A stretch of DNA of 25,321 nucleotides, taken from NCBI GenBank assembly GCA_902406105.1, contig CABPCP010000042.1:1-25321 (forward strand), read 5' to 3'. How positions within the stretch are numbered: the first letter of the stretch is position 1; each line of letters begins with the position of its first letter. Source of the DNA: an uncultured Mordavella sp. (GTDB lineage: Bacteria; Bacillota; Clostridia; Lachnospirales; Lachnospiraceae). The notes beneath the pieces were generated by a model. It did not search any database and was not told the origin of the DNA. It saw only the letters and a program-made list of their open reading frames with translations. The translations under genes and the position numbers were made by a program. Positions 1-6,311 of this stretch are shown here, one piece after another.

Positions 1-52
1 CCGCGACCCCGACCTTGGCAAGGTCGTACTCTACCAACTGAGCCACTGTCGC
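1..52 (-). tRNA. tRNA-Gly (GCC), 3' part cut by the window edge
   Basis: Read on the minus strand, the sequence starts with the acceptor strand GCGACAG. It then shows a D-arm with GGCTCAGTTGGTAGAG and an anticodon arm GACCTTGCCAAGGTC, with anticodon GCC at 17-19. The variable region and first bases of the T-arm follow before the window ends. Anticodon GCC decodes glycine GGC/GGU. The missing part should contain the T-loop and the strand pairing with GCGACAG. Confidence 0.95.
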
Positions 53-86
53 ATTTATTTGTCCTGTGCTCCTCAGCACAATAAAT

Positions 87-115
87 AATATACTATACGG
101 AAAAAGATTTGTCAA
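87..115 (-). promoter_or_regulatory. Sigma-A promoter of the tRNA-Gly transcript
   Basis: On the minus strand, TTGACA (110-115) is followed by a 17-base spacer and TATATT (87-92). The -35 is perfect and the -10 matches 5 of 6. It lies just upstream of the tRNA 5' end, leaving a leader of roughly 28 bases, as expected for a stable-RNA promoter. Confidence 0.8.
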
Positions 116-216
116 CAACTATTTTTCTTTTTTTTGACAACAGATAAAGATCGGGAATATCCCCATAAATACAGTATGCTTATCCTAAATAATAACTTTT
201 CAAAAAAATAAAAGAA

Positions 217-245
217 ATGACGATATTAGGGTGTCGTGCTATAAT
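217..245 (+). promoter_or_regulatory. Extended -10 promoter for the small membrane-protein gene
   Basis: A perfect TATAAT (240-245) is preceded by TG one base upstream, forming an extended -10. A weak -35 (ATGACG, 217-222) lies 17 bases before it. The gene's RBS-like GAGGGT and ATG at 281 follow 36 bases downstream. Confidence 0.6.
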
Positions 246-280
246 AACATAAAATCCAATTTTATAGAGATGAGGGTAAT

Positions 281-642
281 ATGGTTAAGAAGAGTCCGCG
301 GCATAAAAAGAGAGAAAGGACAAAAGAACAGAAAAAGTCTTCCTGGGGAGCTGTTTTGGTGTCGTTTTTGAAAGAATTCTTCCTGAATTTTGCTGGCCCA
401 GGTCATCTTTACTACGATGAAAACTTGACCGATGCAGGGAAAAAAGGAAGAAGCTGCTTTGGGGCACGATCATGTTGGTGATCGCGTTAGTATCCGCTTT
501 GCTTCCCCTGGAAGCTTGGAACATGATTGTTCCGGATGTGTTGGCGGGAAAGATATTCATCGCTGCGATATGCGAATGTTTTGCTGTTTTTATTGGAAGC
601 AGAGGAATTATAATGTTAAAAGAGGCTTTAAAGAAAGAGTAA
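281..642 (+). pseudogene. Small membrane protein gene with a one-base frame break in an A-run
   Basis: From the ATG at 281 (GAGGGT upstream) the frame codes for a basic N-terminus (lysine/arginine-rich, residues 1-22) and then a segment with the motif FAGPGHLYY, but it stops at 481. Shifting frame at the A-run at 440-445 opens a continuation of KKLLWGTIMLVIALVS and then a second hydrophobic stretch ending in KEALKKE at 640-642. One extra A in the run would join both halves into a protein of about 120 residues with two or three membrane segments. The GPGHLYY motif recalls the glycine-rich turn of TM2-like small membrane proteins, but I do not recognise the family firmly. Explanations are a real mutation, a sequencing or assembly error in the homopolymer, or slippage at G-AAAAAA-GG. 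Confidence 0.65.
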
Positions 643-699
643 ATGAACGAGCCCCGCTTGAGGCGCTGTAAAAAGATATGGAAAAATGTAAGCGGGCTG

Positions 700-708
700 T
701 GTTACAAT
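700..708 (+). promoter_or_regulatory. Possible extended -10 promoter for hom
   Basis: TGTTACAAT fits an extended -10 (TG, one base, TACAAT at 703-708), 63 bases before the hom start. No convincing -35 is visible. An imperfect inverted repeat (650-659 with 690-699, one bulged C) sits just upstream and has no following T-run. Confidence 0.4.
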
Positions 709-770
709 GTTGACTTAATAAAGGAACTGGATGTAGAAAGCAAACGGAAAAGGCAGACAGGAGGAAACCT

Positions 771-2057
771 ATGGCGAAAATGGTAAAAGCAGCCCTTCTT
801 GGTCTTGGGACTGTGGGAAGCGGCGTGAATAAATTGATTCAGGAGCAGCAGGAAGAGATGGCCAATAAGGCGGGAGCGCCCATAGAAATAGAGGCAGTCC
901 TGGTCCATGATATCCATAAGAAGAGGGAAGGGATCGATCCGGCCCTCTTGACAGACCGCTGGGAAGATATCATCAATAATGAAGAGATTGAAATCGTGAT
1001 CGAAGTGATGGGCGGCATCGAACCGGCGAAGACGATGATCCTGGAAGCCTTGAATTCCGGCAAAAGTGTAGTGACTGCCAACAAAGACCTGGTGGCGGAG
1101 TATGGCGGCGGACTCTTGGATGCGGCAGACAATAACGGAGTAGATTTCTTGTTTGAAGCAGCGGTAGGGGGAGGAATCCCCATCATCCGTCCTCTGAAGC
1201 AATGTCTGGCTGCCAATGAGATCGATGAGGTAGTGGGCATTGTCAATGGCACGACCAATTATATCCTGACGAAGATGGCGGAAGAGGGAATGGATTTTGA
1301 AGAAGCCCTGGCCAAAGCCACGGAGCTTGGATATGCGGAGGCAGATCCTACGGCAGATATTGAAGGACTGGATGCGGGGCGCAAGATTGCCATCCTGGCT
1401 TCCATCGCGTTTCATTCCAGAGTGGTGTTTTCCGATGTCTATACAGAAGGGATCACTAAGATCACGTCGAAAGACATTACATACGCAAAGGAGCTGGGAT
1501 ACGCGATCAAACTGCTTGCGGCAGCCAGGAATACTCCGGAAGGCATCGAGGCGGCGGTGTACCCTATGCTTCTTCCCAAACAGCACCCGCTGGCCGCGGT
1601 AAGAGATTCTTTTAACGCGGTGTTTGTACACGGAGACGCAGTGGACGATGCCATGTTCTATGGAAGAGGGGCGGGGCAGATGCCTACGGCGAGCGCAGTT
1701 ATGGGGGACGTGATCGACGTGGTGCGGAACATCCAGTTCCACTGTACCGGAAGGATCAACTGTACCTGTTACCGGCAGACTCCGGTGAAAGCTTTTGACC
1801 AGGTGAAGAATCCATTCTTCCTGCGGATGCAGGTGGAAAATAAACCTGGGGTCCTGGCTTCGATCGCCAGCGTATTTGGCGTTCACAAGGTAAGCATTTC
1901 CAGAGTCGTCCAGAACATTACCGCAGACGGCGTGGCAGAGCTGGTCATTGTGACGGAAGCGGTGAAGGAATTCCATATGAAGGATGCCCTGCGGCATTTG
2001 GAGGATATGGAGACGATCCGGGAGATCAGCAGCGTGATCCGGGAATATGAAAAGTAA
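771..2057 (+). CDS. hom: Homoserine dehydrogenase with C-terminal ACT domain
   Basis: This enzyme reduces aspartate semialdehyde to homoserine with NAD(P)H in the cytosol, the branch step to threonine, methionine and, through threonine, isoleucine. The 428-residue length is typical of the monofunctional enzyme. The Rossmann nucleotide-binding motif GLGTVGSGV is at residues 11-19. The catalytic-domain signatures NGTTNYIL (near 159) and GYAEADPTADIEG (near 187) follow. An ACT domain begins around residue 355 with NKPGVLASIASVF, suggesting allosteric control, usually by threonine in this family. The start is fixed by AGGAGG at 759-764, seven bases before ATG. No partner thrB or thrC is adjacent; the next gene has its own promoter and riboswitch, so hom is probably monocistronic. 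Confidence 0.96.
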   Translation: MAKMVKAALLGLGTVGSGVNKLIQEQQEEMANKAGAPIEIEAVLVHDIHKKREGIDPALLTDRWEDIINNEEIEIVIEVMGGIEPAKTMILEALNSGKSVVTANKDLVAEYGGGLLDAADNNGVDFLFEAAVGGGIPIIRPLKQCLAANEIDEVVGIVNGTTNYILTKMAEEGMDFEEALAKATELGYAEADPTADIEGLDAGRKIAILASIAFHSRVVFSDVYTEGITKITSKDITYAKELGYAIKLLAAARNTPEGIEAAVYPMLLPKQHPLAAVRDSFNAVFVHGDAVDDAMFYGRGAGQMPTASAVMGDVIDVVRNIQFHCTGRINCTCYRQTPVKAFDQVKNPFFLRMQVENKPGVLASIASVFGVHKVSISRVVQNITADGVAELVIVTEAVKEFHMKDALRHLEDMETIREISSVIREYEK

Positions 2058-2086
2058 TTGTCTTTTGGCGAGAAGTATGCTAGAAT
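2058..2086 (+). promoter_or_regulatory. Promoter of the THF-riboswitch/folT transcript
   Basis: TTGTCT (2058-2063), a 17-base spacer and TAGAAT (2081-2086), with TG one base before the -10, lie immediately after the hom stop codon. The resulting leader holds a 9-bp hairpin (2095-2103 with 2117-2125, one G-U pair) and then the riboswitch. Confidence 0.75.
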
Positions 2087-2139
2087 GGGACACAGGCGGG
2101 AGCTGAAAAGAAATCTGCTCCTGCCAGAGATCAAGAAGA

Positions 2140-2248
2140 AGCAGAGTAGGAATATGTGCGTTAAGTGCCGTGCGGACGGGGAGTTGCCGCATGGACGAAG
2201 GAAGAGCCGGAAAAGCCTTCCGCGGTATATGTTCCGCATCCCGCTGCT
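2140..2248 (+). promoter_or_regulatory. Tetrahydrofolate (THF) riboswitch aptamer
   Basis: The region carries the conserved THF-I aptamer blocks in order: GAGTAGG (2144-2150), GCGTTAAGTG (2158-2167), GGGGAGTTG (2178-2186), GGACGAAGG (2193-2201), CGCGGTAT (2221-2228) and GCATCC (2236-2241). Its ends pair as P1, AGCAG (2140-2144) with CTGCT (2244-2248). THF riboswitches usually sit upstream of folT in Firmicutes and lower expression when reduced folates are abundant. That is exactly the gene found here, 70 bases downstream. Confidence 0.95.
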
Positions 2249-2310
2249 ACACATAGACAGATAAAAACTACCTGCTTATGCGTAGCTTTAAGGACTACTG
2301 CGAAGGAGGT
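2246..2310 (+). promoter_or_regulatory. Expression platform of the THF riboswitch (RBS sequestration)
   Basis: The folT RBS AAGGAGGT (2303-2310) can pair with ACCTGCTT (2270-2277), 7 of 8 positions. The stem continues as GC (2280-2281) with GC (2300-2301) and GTAG (2282-2285) with CTAC (2295-2298). A competing helix, GCTACACAT (2246-2254) with ATGCGTAGC (2278-2286), one mismatch, overlaps P1 of the aptamer. I infer that ligand-stabilised P1 blocks the competing helix so that the RBS becomes hidden. No T-run follows, so control should be translational. Confidence 0.7.
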
Positions 2311-2317
2311 ATTTTTT

Positions 2318-2878
2318 ATGAAACGATGGAGAACATCATTTACAGATTCCTTCCAGGAATTGAAGAACGTAAGAAATCTGGCGGCAGTATCCATGCTGCT
2401 GGCGATCACTGTGATACTGGGGTTCTATCGGCTGCAGATCACAGATTATCTGAGGATCGGATTCGACTCTCTGGCAAAGGAACTGACGGGAATGCTGTTT
2501 GGACCAGTGGCTGCCTGTGTGGTGGCGGGGCTGGCAGACCTTATTTCCTTTATCCTTAAGCCGGTGGGGGCGTTTTTCCCAGGCTTGACTCTGAGCGCCA
2601 TGCTCGCCGGCGTGATCTACGGAGTTGTGCTTTACCGGAGGCCTTTGACATTGAAGCGAGTGATCCTGGCCAACGTGCTGGTCACAGTTTTTGTCAACCT
2701 TTTGCTGAACACGTATTGGATGAGTGTCCTGTATGGGAACGCGTTTCTGGCCATGCTCCCAGCCAGAGCGGTGAAACAGGCGCTTATGCTCCCCATCGAT
2801 GTGATCCTGTTCTATACAGTGGCCAGGATTCTTGGGAAAGCGAATGTTTTGGAAATGATCAAGAAAACAGCCGGTTAA
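2318..2878 (+). CDS. folT: Folate ECF transporter S component FolT
   Basis: FolT is the substrate-binding membrane subunit of an energy-coupling-factor transporter. It captures folate at the membrane and is powered by a shared T subunit and two ATPases encoded elsewhere. The protein is 186 residues, normal for S components. It has a short cytosolic N-terminus (FTDSFQELKN) and then about six hydrophobic segments, the first beginning at LAAVSMLLAITVILG. The middle contains the S-component-like segment GPVAACVVAGLADLISF. The start is set by AAGGAGG at 2303-2309, eight bases before ATG; an upstream in-frame ATG at 2165 lies inside the riboswitch and is not the start. The THF riboswitch supports the folate specificity strongly. 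A MarR gene follows 39 bases downstream, probably on the same mRNA. Confidence 0.93.
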   Translation: MKRWRTSFTDSFQELKNVRNLAAVSMLLAITVILGFYRLQITDYLRIGFDSLAKELTGMLFGPVAACVVAGLADLISFILKPVGAFFPGLTLSAMLAGVIYGVVLYRRPLTLKRVILANVLVTVFVNLLLNTYWMSVLYGNAFLAMLPARAVKQALMLPIDVILFYTVARILGKANVLEMIKKTAG

Positions 2879-2917
2879 GGCTGGAATGTGGGAGAGTGTG
2901 CGGACAAAGGAGAATCT

Positions 2918-3349
2918 ATGCAGAAAAGAAGGACTATTGGATTCCGGATCAAACAGATCAACAACGGATACGAAAAGGAATTTAATAAGCGCCTGAAAAC
3001 GCTTGGGATCACAGCCTCTCAATGTGAGGTGCTGGACTATCTTCTTGGCTGCAGTAAAGAAGAAGTGACCCAGCGTGATATTGAGAAAGCCTTAAATCTC
3101 CGGAATCCTACTGTAACAGGGCTGCTCAAGCGGTTGGATGAGAAAGGGTTCATCCTGTCTGTGCCCAGCAACAAAGACAAGCGCTGCAAGAATATCTATC
3201 CCACAGAGAAAGCCTATGATATCCAGCGGAGGATGGAGGCAGACCGAAAGAAGCTGGACAAACTGCTGACCTTGGGCCTTTCCAAAAAAGAGACGGCCGC
3301 CCTGGAGCGGATGCTGGACAAAGTATTGTATAACATAGCCGAGCCATAG
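2918..3349 (+). CDS. MarR family transcriptional regulator
   Basis: This is a 143-residue protein of the size and pattern of MarR-type dimeric winged-helix repressors. Residues 1-30 form the N-terminal dimerisation helix (RIKQINNGYEKEFNKRL). The DNA-binding part includes TQRDIEKALNLRNPTVTGLLKRL (about residues 50-72) and the wing with SNKDKRCKNIYPT (about 86-98). A C-terminal helix pair ends in LERMLDKVLYNIAEP. AAAGGAGA precedes ATG by a normal distance. It follows folT closely and shares its terminator, so it may be made from the riboswitch-controlled mRNA. The ligand and targets cannot be told from the sequence. Confidence 0.9.
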   Translation: MQKRRTIGFRIKQINNGYEKEFNKRLKTLGITASQCEVLDYLLGCSKEEVTQRDIEKALNLRNPTVTGLLKRLDEKGFILSVPSNKDKRCKNIYPTEKAYDIQRRMEADRKKLDKLLTLGLSKKETAALERMLDKVLYNIAEP

Positions 3350-3363
3350 AGCTCGGCTTTTTT
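3337..3363 (+). terminator. Rho-independent terminator of folT-marR
   Basis: AGCCGAGC (3337-3344) and GCTCGGCT (3351-3358) form a perfect 8-bp stem with a 6-base loop. It is followed by six T (3358-3363). The stem overlaps the last codons and stop of the MarR gene. Confidence 0.92.
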
Positions 3364-3405
3364 AATTGGGGCCGGGGGATTTTTAAAAATCCCCCGGCCC
3401 CAATT
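3364..3405. repeat. Perfect 42-base palindrome
   Basis: The left arm (3364-3384, starting AATTGGGGCC) and the right arm (3385-3405, ending GGCCCCAATT) are exact reverse complements over 21 bases with no spacer; the centre is TTTTTAAAAA. It directly follows the folT-marR terminator and is not followed by a clear T-run. It could be a second, very stable termination or processing hairpin, or a dispersed repeat. The function is unknown. Confidence 0.9.
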
Positions 3406-3448
3406 AGAATAATCAGACTCAATTGAGAAAATCCTATCATTTATCAAC

Positions 3449-3477
3449 TTGCTTTCTCAACGGAGGTATGATATATT
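3449..3477 (+). promoter_or_regulatory. Promoter of the Fur-type operon
   Basis: TTGCTT (3449-3454), a 17-base spacer and TATATT (3472-3477) with TG one base before it make an extended -10 promoter. The inverted pair TTGAGAAA (3423-3430) and TTTCTCAA (3453-3460) surrounds the -35 and could be a second operator. Confidence 0.7.
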
Positions 3478-3483
3478 TTAAAT

Positions 3484-3502
3484 GCAAATGATAATCATAA
3501 TC
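3484..3502 (+). promoter_or_regulatory. Fur box
   Basis: GCAAATGATAATCATAATC matches the 19-base Fur consensus GATAATGATAATCATTATC at 16 positions. It lies seven bases after the -10, covering the expected transcription start, so an iron-loaded Fur-type repressor would block initiation of the three-gene operon that follows. Confidence 0.85.
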
Positions 3503-3524
3503 AAAAAAATGAAAGGAGAAAGAT

Positions 3525-4121
3525 ATGCCAGTTGAAGTGGTATCTTACATGATGGCTGAAAGAAACGCAAGCAGAAGGCTGCAGTTTCAATTAGCTCTGC
3601 AATGCGGCCCCTTCTTGAAAGGGATGAAAAAAGGAAGTATCACGAATATTGAAAGACAGGATCTGAAAGAACTCTGGAAGATCCTGGCAGGAACTGGAAT
3701 CGCGTTTCGAGTGCTGGCGGCCCATAAGGGAAAATACCTGATCCTTTTTTACCGCAGGCGGGAAATGGAGGAGCACCTCAACAGGCCGGATATTCTGGAA
3801 TTTTTGGAGGGTTATGATTATAAGAGCGGAAGATTTGAGGAGCTTCTCGCCCATCTGGCGCTGCGCGTCCGGCAGCACTCCTGCGAGGGAATAGGGTTTC
3901 CCCATGAAATCGGAGTGTTCCTGGATTATCCGCTGGAGGATGTGACAAGCTTTATCCAGATGGGAGGAAAGCACAGTCTTCTGACCGGGTACTGGAAAGT
4001 ATACCATAACCCGGAACAGGCGCGGATGACATTTTTGGCCTATGATAAGGCCAGATACAGCGCGGTCAATGAATTCCTGGCCGGGAGGACAATACAAGAC
4101 ATTGCTGGAAGAACAGCATAA
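3525..4121 (+). CDS. DUF3793 family protein
   Basis: This 198-residue soluble protein matches my recollection of the DUF3793 family, found in Clostridia next to flavodoxins; its biochemical role is not known to me. Visible features are an N-terminal QLALQCGPFLKGMKKG segment (about residues 26-41), the central FRVLAAHKGKYLILFYRR (about 62-79), and GIGFPHEIGVFLDYPLEDV (about 122-140) followed by GYWKVYHNPEQA. There is no signal peptide or membrane segment. AAAGGAGA precedes ATG. It is first in an operon under a Fur box, 16 bases before the flavodoxin, which points to a role during iron limitation. The conserved FPHEIGVFLDYP motif could be part of an active or binding site, but that is a guess. 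Confidence 0.85.
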   Translation: MPVEVVSYMMAERNASRRLQFQLALQCGPFLKGMKKGSITNIERQDLKELWKILAGTGIAFRVLAAHKGKYLILFYRRREMEEHLNRPDILEFLEGYDYKSGRFEELLAHLALRVRQHSCEGIGFPHEIGVFLDYPLEDVTSFIQMGGKHSLLTGYWKVYHNPEQARMTFLAYDKARYSAVNEFLAGRTIQDIAGRTA

Positions 4122-4137
4122 AAAGGAGGAGCAGACC

Positions 4138-4566
4138 ATGAGTATCTCAGTTGTTTATTGGAGCGGGACCGGAAACACAAAGGCGATGGCTGGTGCGGTG
4201 GCGGAAGGGATCGAGGAAGCTGGCGCCGGAGCGGAGGTCAGGAGCGTAGATCAGGCCGATGCGGATGCGTTGGCTGCGGAAAGCGCATTTGCCCTTGGCT
4301 GCCCATCTATGGGAGCGGAAGAACTGGAGGAGACCGAGATGGAGCCTTTTGTACAGGCGCTGGAGGGAAAAATATCCGGGAAAAGGATTCTGCTTTTCGG
4401 TTCCTATGGATGGGGAGACGGCGAATGGATGCGGACATGGTGTCAGCGGATGGCGGATATGGGAGCGGTGCTGACAGAAGCGGATGGTGTGATCGCCAAC
4501 GAATCACCCGGAGAGACAGAATTGGAAAAATGCAGAGAGGCGGGAAAGAAACTGGCAGGGGGTTAA
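4138..4566 (+). CDS. Short-chain flavodoxin
   Basis: This small FMN-binding electron carrier replaces ferredoxin when iron is scarce. The 142-residue length fits short-chain flavodoxins. The phosphate-binding loop SGTGNTKAM is at residues 9-17. The isoalloxazine-binding loops are GCPSMGAEELEE (about 56-67) and FGSYGWGDGEWM (about 86-97). The ATG is preceded by AAGGAGG at 4123-4129. The Fur box and the preceding DUF3793 gene agree with iron-starvation induction. The DUF2325 gene starts four bases after its stop, so they are probably translationally coupled. Confidence 0.94.
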   Translation: MSISVVYWSGTGNTKAMAGAVAEGIEEAGAGAEVRSVDQADADALAAESAFALGCPSMGAEELEETEMEPFVQALEGKISGKRILLFGSYGWGDGEWMRTWCQRMADMGAVLTEADGVIANESPGETELEKCREAGKKLAGG

Positions 4567-4570
4567 GAAC

Positions 4571-4852
4571 ATGAGTGTTGTGATCATAGGCGGAAACGAG
4601 CGGATGGAACAGCAGTATAAAGAGATCTGCAAACGCTATCGCTGCAAGGCAAAGGTATTTACCCGGATGTCAGGAAATCTGAAGACAAAGATCGGCCAGC
4701 CGGATCTGATCATTCTATTTACCTCTACGGTGGCACACAAAATGGTCCACTGCGCTTTGAGAGAGGCGGAACGTCACAATATCCGCGTAGAGCGGGCTCA
4801 CAGCAGCAGCGCCAACGCGCTTGACAGTGTATTAAAAGATTGCTGCTGTTAA
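4571..4852 (+). CDS. DUF2325 domain protein
   Basis: This 93-residue protein begins with the typical DUF2325 pattern: a beta strand, then SVVIIGGNERMEQQYKEICK (residues 2-21). A second strand DLIILFTSTVAHKMVHCAL (about 45-63) and the C-terminal HSSSANALDSVLKD follow. It ends in three consecutive cysteines (91-93). The fold is likely a small Rossmann-like domain; the family's function is unknown, though it recurs in iron-related and redox operons. It is the last gene of the Fur-controlled trio and has its own terminator just downstream. The terminal cysteines could bind a metal, which is inference only. Confidence 0.88.
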   Translation: MSVVIIGGNERMEQQYKEICKRYRCKAKVFTRMSGNLKTKIGQPDLIILFTSTVAHKMVHCALREAERHNIRVERAHSSSANALDSVLKDCCC

Positions 4853-4866
4853 AAAGAAAGGCCGGA

Positions 4867-4908
4867 AGAATCCAGAGGCTTCTAAATTGCATCTGGATTC
4901 TTTTTTTT
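4867..4908 (+). terminator. Rho-independent terminator of the Fur-type operon
   Basis: AGAATCCAGA (4867-4876) pairs with TCTGGATTCT (4892-4901), ten bases, followed by eight T (4901-4908). An outer GGCCG/CGGCC pair flanks the structure. Confidence 0.92.
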
Positions 4909-4920
4909 CGGCCTGTTTCG

Positions 4921-4929
4921 TGATACAAT
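4921..4929 (+). promoter_or_regulatory. Extended -10 promoter for thyA
   Basis: TGATACAAT forms an extended -10 with TACAAT at 4924-4929. No good -35 is seen because the T-run of the preceding terminator occupies that place. The thyA RBS (CGGAGGT) and ATG follow about 30 bases later. Confidence 0.55.
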
Positions 4930-4959
4930 GGGAGAAGTGAACATACGGAGGTAGCAAAC

Positions 4960-5808
4960 ATGAGTTATGCAGATCAAGTTTTTATAGCCATGTGCAGAGA
5001 CATTATAGACAACGGGACGGACACCAAGGGGGAAAAAGTCCGGCCGGTATGGGAGGATGGAACGCCGGCCTATACGGTAAAAAAGTTCGGGGTAGTAAAC
5101 CGGTACGATCTGTCGAAAGAATTTCCGGCACTGACGCTGCGGCGGACAGCTATTAAAAGCTGTACCGATGAACTTCTCTGGATCTGGCAGAGGAAATCCA
5201 ATAATATCCATGATCTAAAGCCTCATATCTGGGACAGCTGGGCGGATGAGGACGGTTCCATCGGCAAAGCTTATGGTTATCAGATGGGGGTAAAACATCA
5301 GTATAAAGAAGGAATGTTTGATCAGGCAGACAGGGTGATCTACGATCTAAAGAATAATCCTTACAGCAGGAGAATCCTGACCAATCTCTATGTGCATCAG
5401 GATCTTCATGAGATGAATCTGTATCCCTGCGCCTACAGCATGACTTTTAACGTGACGAAACGGCCAGGCAGTGAGAAACTGACGTTAAACGGGATCCTGA
5501 ACCAGAGATCCAATGATGTACTGGCCGCAAATAACTGGAATGTGTGCCAGTATGCGGTACTCCTGCATATGCTGGCTCAAGTGTGTGATATGGAGGTGGG
5601 AGAATTTGTCCATGTGATCGCGGATGCCCATATTTATGATCGGCACATCCCGATGATCGAAGAACTGATCTCAAGAGAACCGCTTCCGGCGCCGAAGTTC
5701 TGGCTGAATCCAGAGGTGAAGGATTTCTACCAGTTTACGCCGGATGATGTGAAATTGATCGACTATGAGACCCACGAGCAGATCCGGGATATCCCGGTAG
5801 CCATATAA
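4960..5808 (+). CDS. thyA: Thymidylate synthase
   Basis: This enzyme methylates dUMP to dTMP using methylene-THF and leaves dihydrofolate. The protein has 282 residues. The catalytic cysteine is C157 in NLYPCAYSM. The substrate-binding motif begins with QRSND, and the C-terminal HIYDRHIPMIEE matches the usual H-Y-nucleotide contact region. The QRSNDVLAANNWNVCQYA stretch departs from the common QRSxDxFLGLPFN form and marks a divergent ThyA subgroup common in Clostridia as I recall. CGGAGGT precedes ATG. folA starts 11 bases after the stop, so one mRNA makes both the dihydrofolate-producing enzyme and the reductase that recycles it. Confidence 0.95.
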   Translation: MSYADQVFIAMCRDIIDNGTDTKGEKVRPVWEDGTPAYTVKKFGVVNRYDLSKEFPALTLRRTAIKSCTDELLWIWQRKSNNIHDLKPHIWDSWADEDGSIGKAYGYQMGVKHQYKEGMFDQADRVIYDLKNNPYSRRILTNLYVHQDLHEMNLYPCAYSMTFNVTKRPGSEKLTLNGILNQRSNDVLAANNWNVCQYAVLLHMLAQVCDMEVGEFVHVIADAHIYDRHIPMIEELISREPLPAPKFWLNPEVKDFYQFTPDDVKLIDYETHEQIRDIPVAI

Positions 5809-5819
5809 GGAGGAGGAAA

Positions 5820-6311
5820 ATGAATCTGATCGTAAATGTAGATAAAAACTGGGCCATCGGCCATGGAAACAAGCTGTTGGTACGGATTCCCCAGGATATG
5901 AAATACTTTCGTGCCATGACCAAAGGACACGTAGTGGTTATGGGGCGAAAGACGCTGGAGAGCTTCCCGGAGAGCAAGCCATTGCCGGACCGGGTAAATA
6001 TTGTACTGACCAGAGACCAGAACTACCAGGCGGCGGGAGCGGCAGTCGTCCATTCTGTGGAAGAACTGAAGGAAGAATTAACGAAATATGAGCCGGAGGA
6101 TGTGTTTGTGATCGGAGGAGGACAGATCTACCGGGAGCTTCTGCCTCTGTGCCGGAAGGCTTATGTAACGAAGGTGGATCGCGCGTTTGATGCGGATACG
6201 TATTTCCCGGATCTGGACAAAGATCCCAAGTGGCGGATGACGAAAGTCAGCGAAGAAGAGACCTATTTTGATCTGGAATATGTCTTCGCGGTGTATGAGA
6301 GGATAGCATGA
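5820..6311 (+). CDS. folA: Dihydrofolate reductase
   Basis: This enzyme reduces dihydrofolate to tetrahydrofolate with NADPH, completing the cycle with ThyA. The length is 163 residues. Visible signatures are NWAIGHGNKLLVRIPQDMKYF (W11, catalytic acidic residue D26), the NADPH-binding VMGRKTLESFP (about 40-50) and VIGGGQIYREL (97-107). AAGGAGG lies just after the thyA stop and positions the ATG. The last bases overlap the start of the next gene as ATGA, implying translational coupling. Reduced folate made here is also the presumed ligand of the upstream riboswitch. Confidence 0.96.
   Translation: MNLIVNVDKNWAIGHGNKLLVRIPQDMKYFRAMTKGHVVVMGRKTLESFPESKPLPDRVNIVLTRDQNYQAAGAAVVHSVEELKEELTKYEPEDVFVIGGGQIYRELLPLCRKAYVTKVDRAFDADTYFPDLDKDPKWRMTKVSEEETYFDLEYVFAVYERIA

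Noticed and set aside
702..2192. Long open frame antisense to hom (496 codons)
   Set aside because: It lies opposite a clear homoserine dehydrogenase, has no recognisable motif and is a product of the codon bias of hom.
2165..2317. Earlier in-frame start for folT
   Set aside because: This part is the THF riboswitch and its platform; the RBS at 2303-2309 fits ATG 2318.
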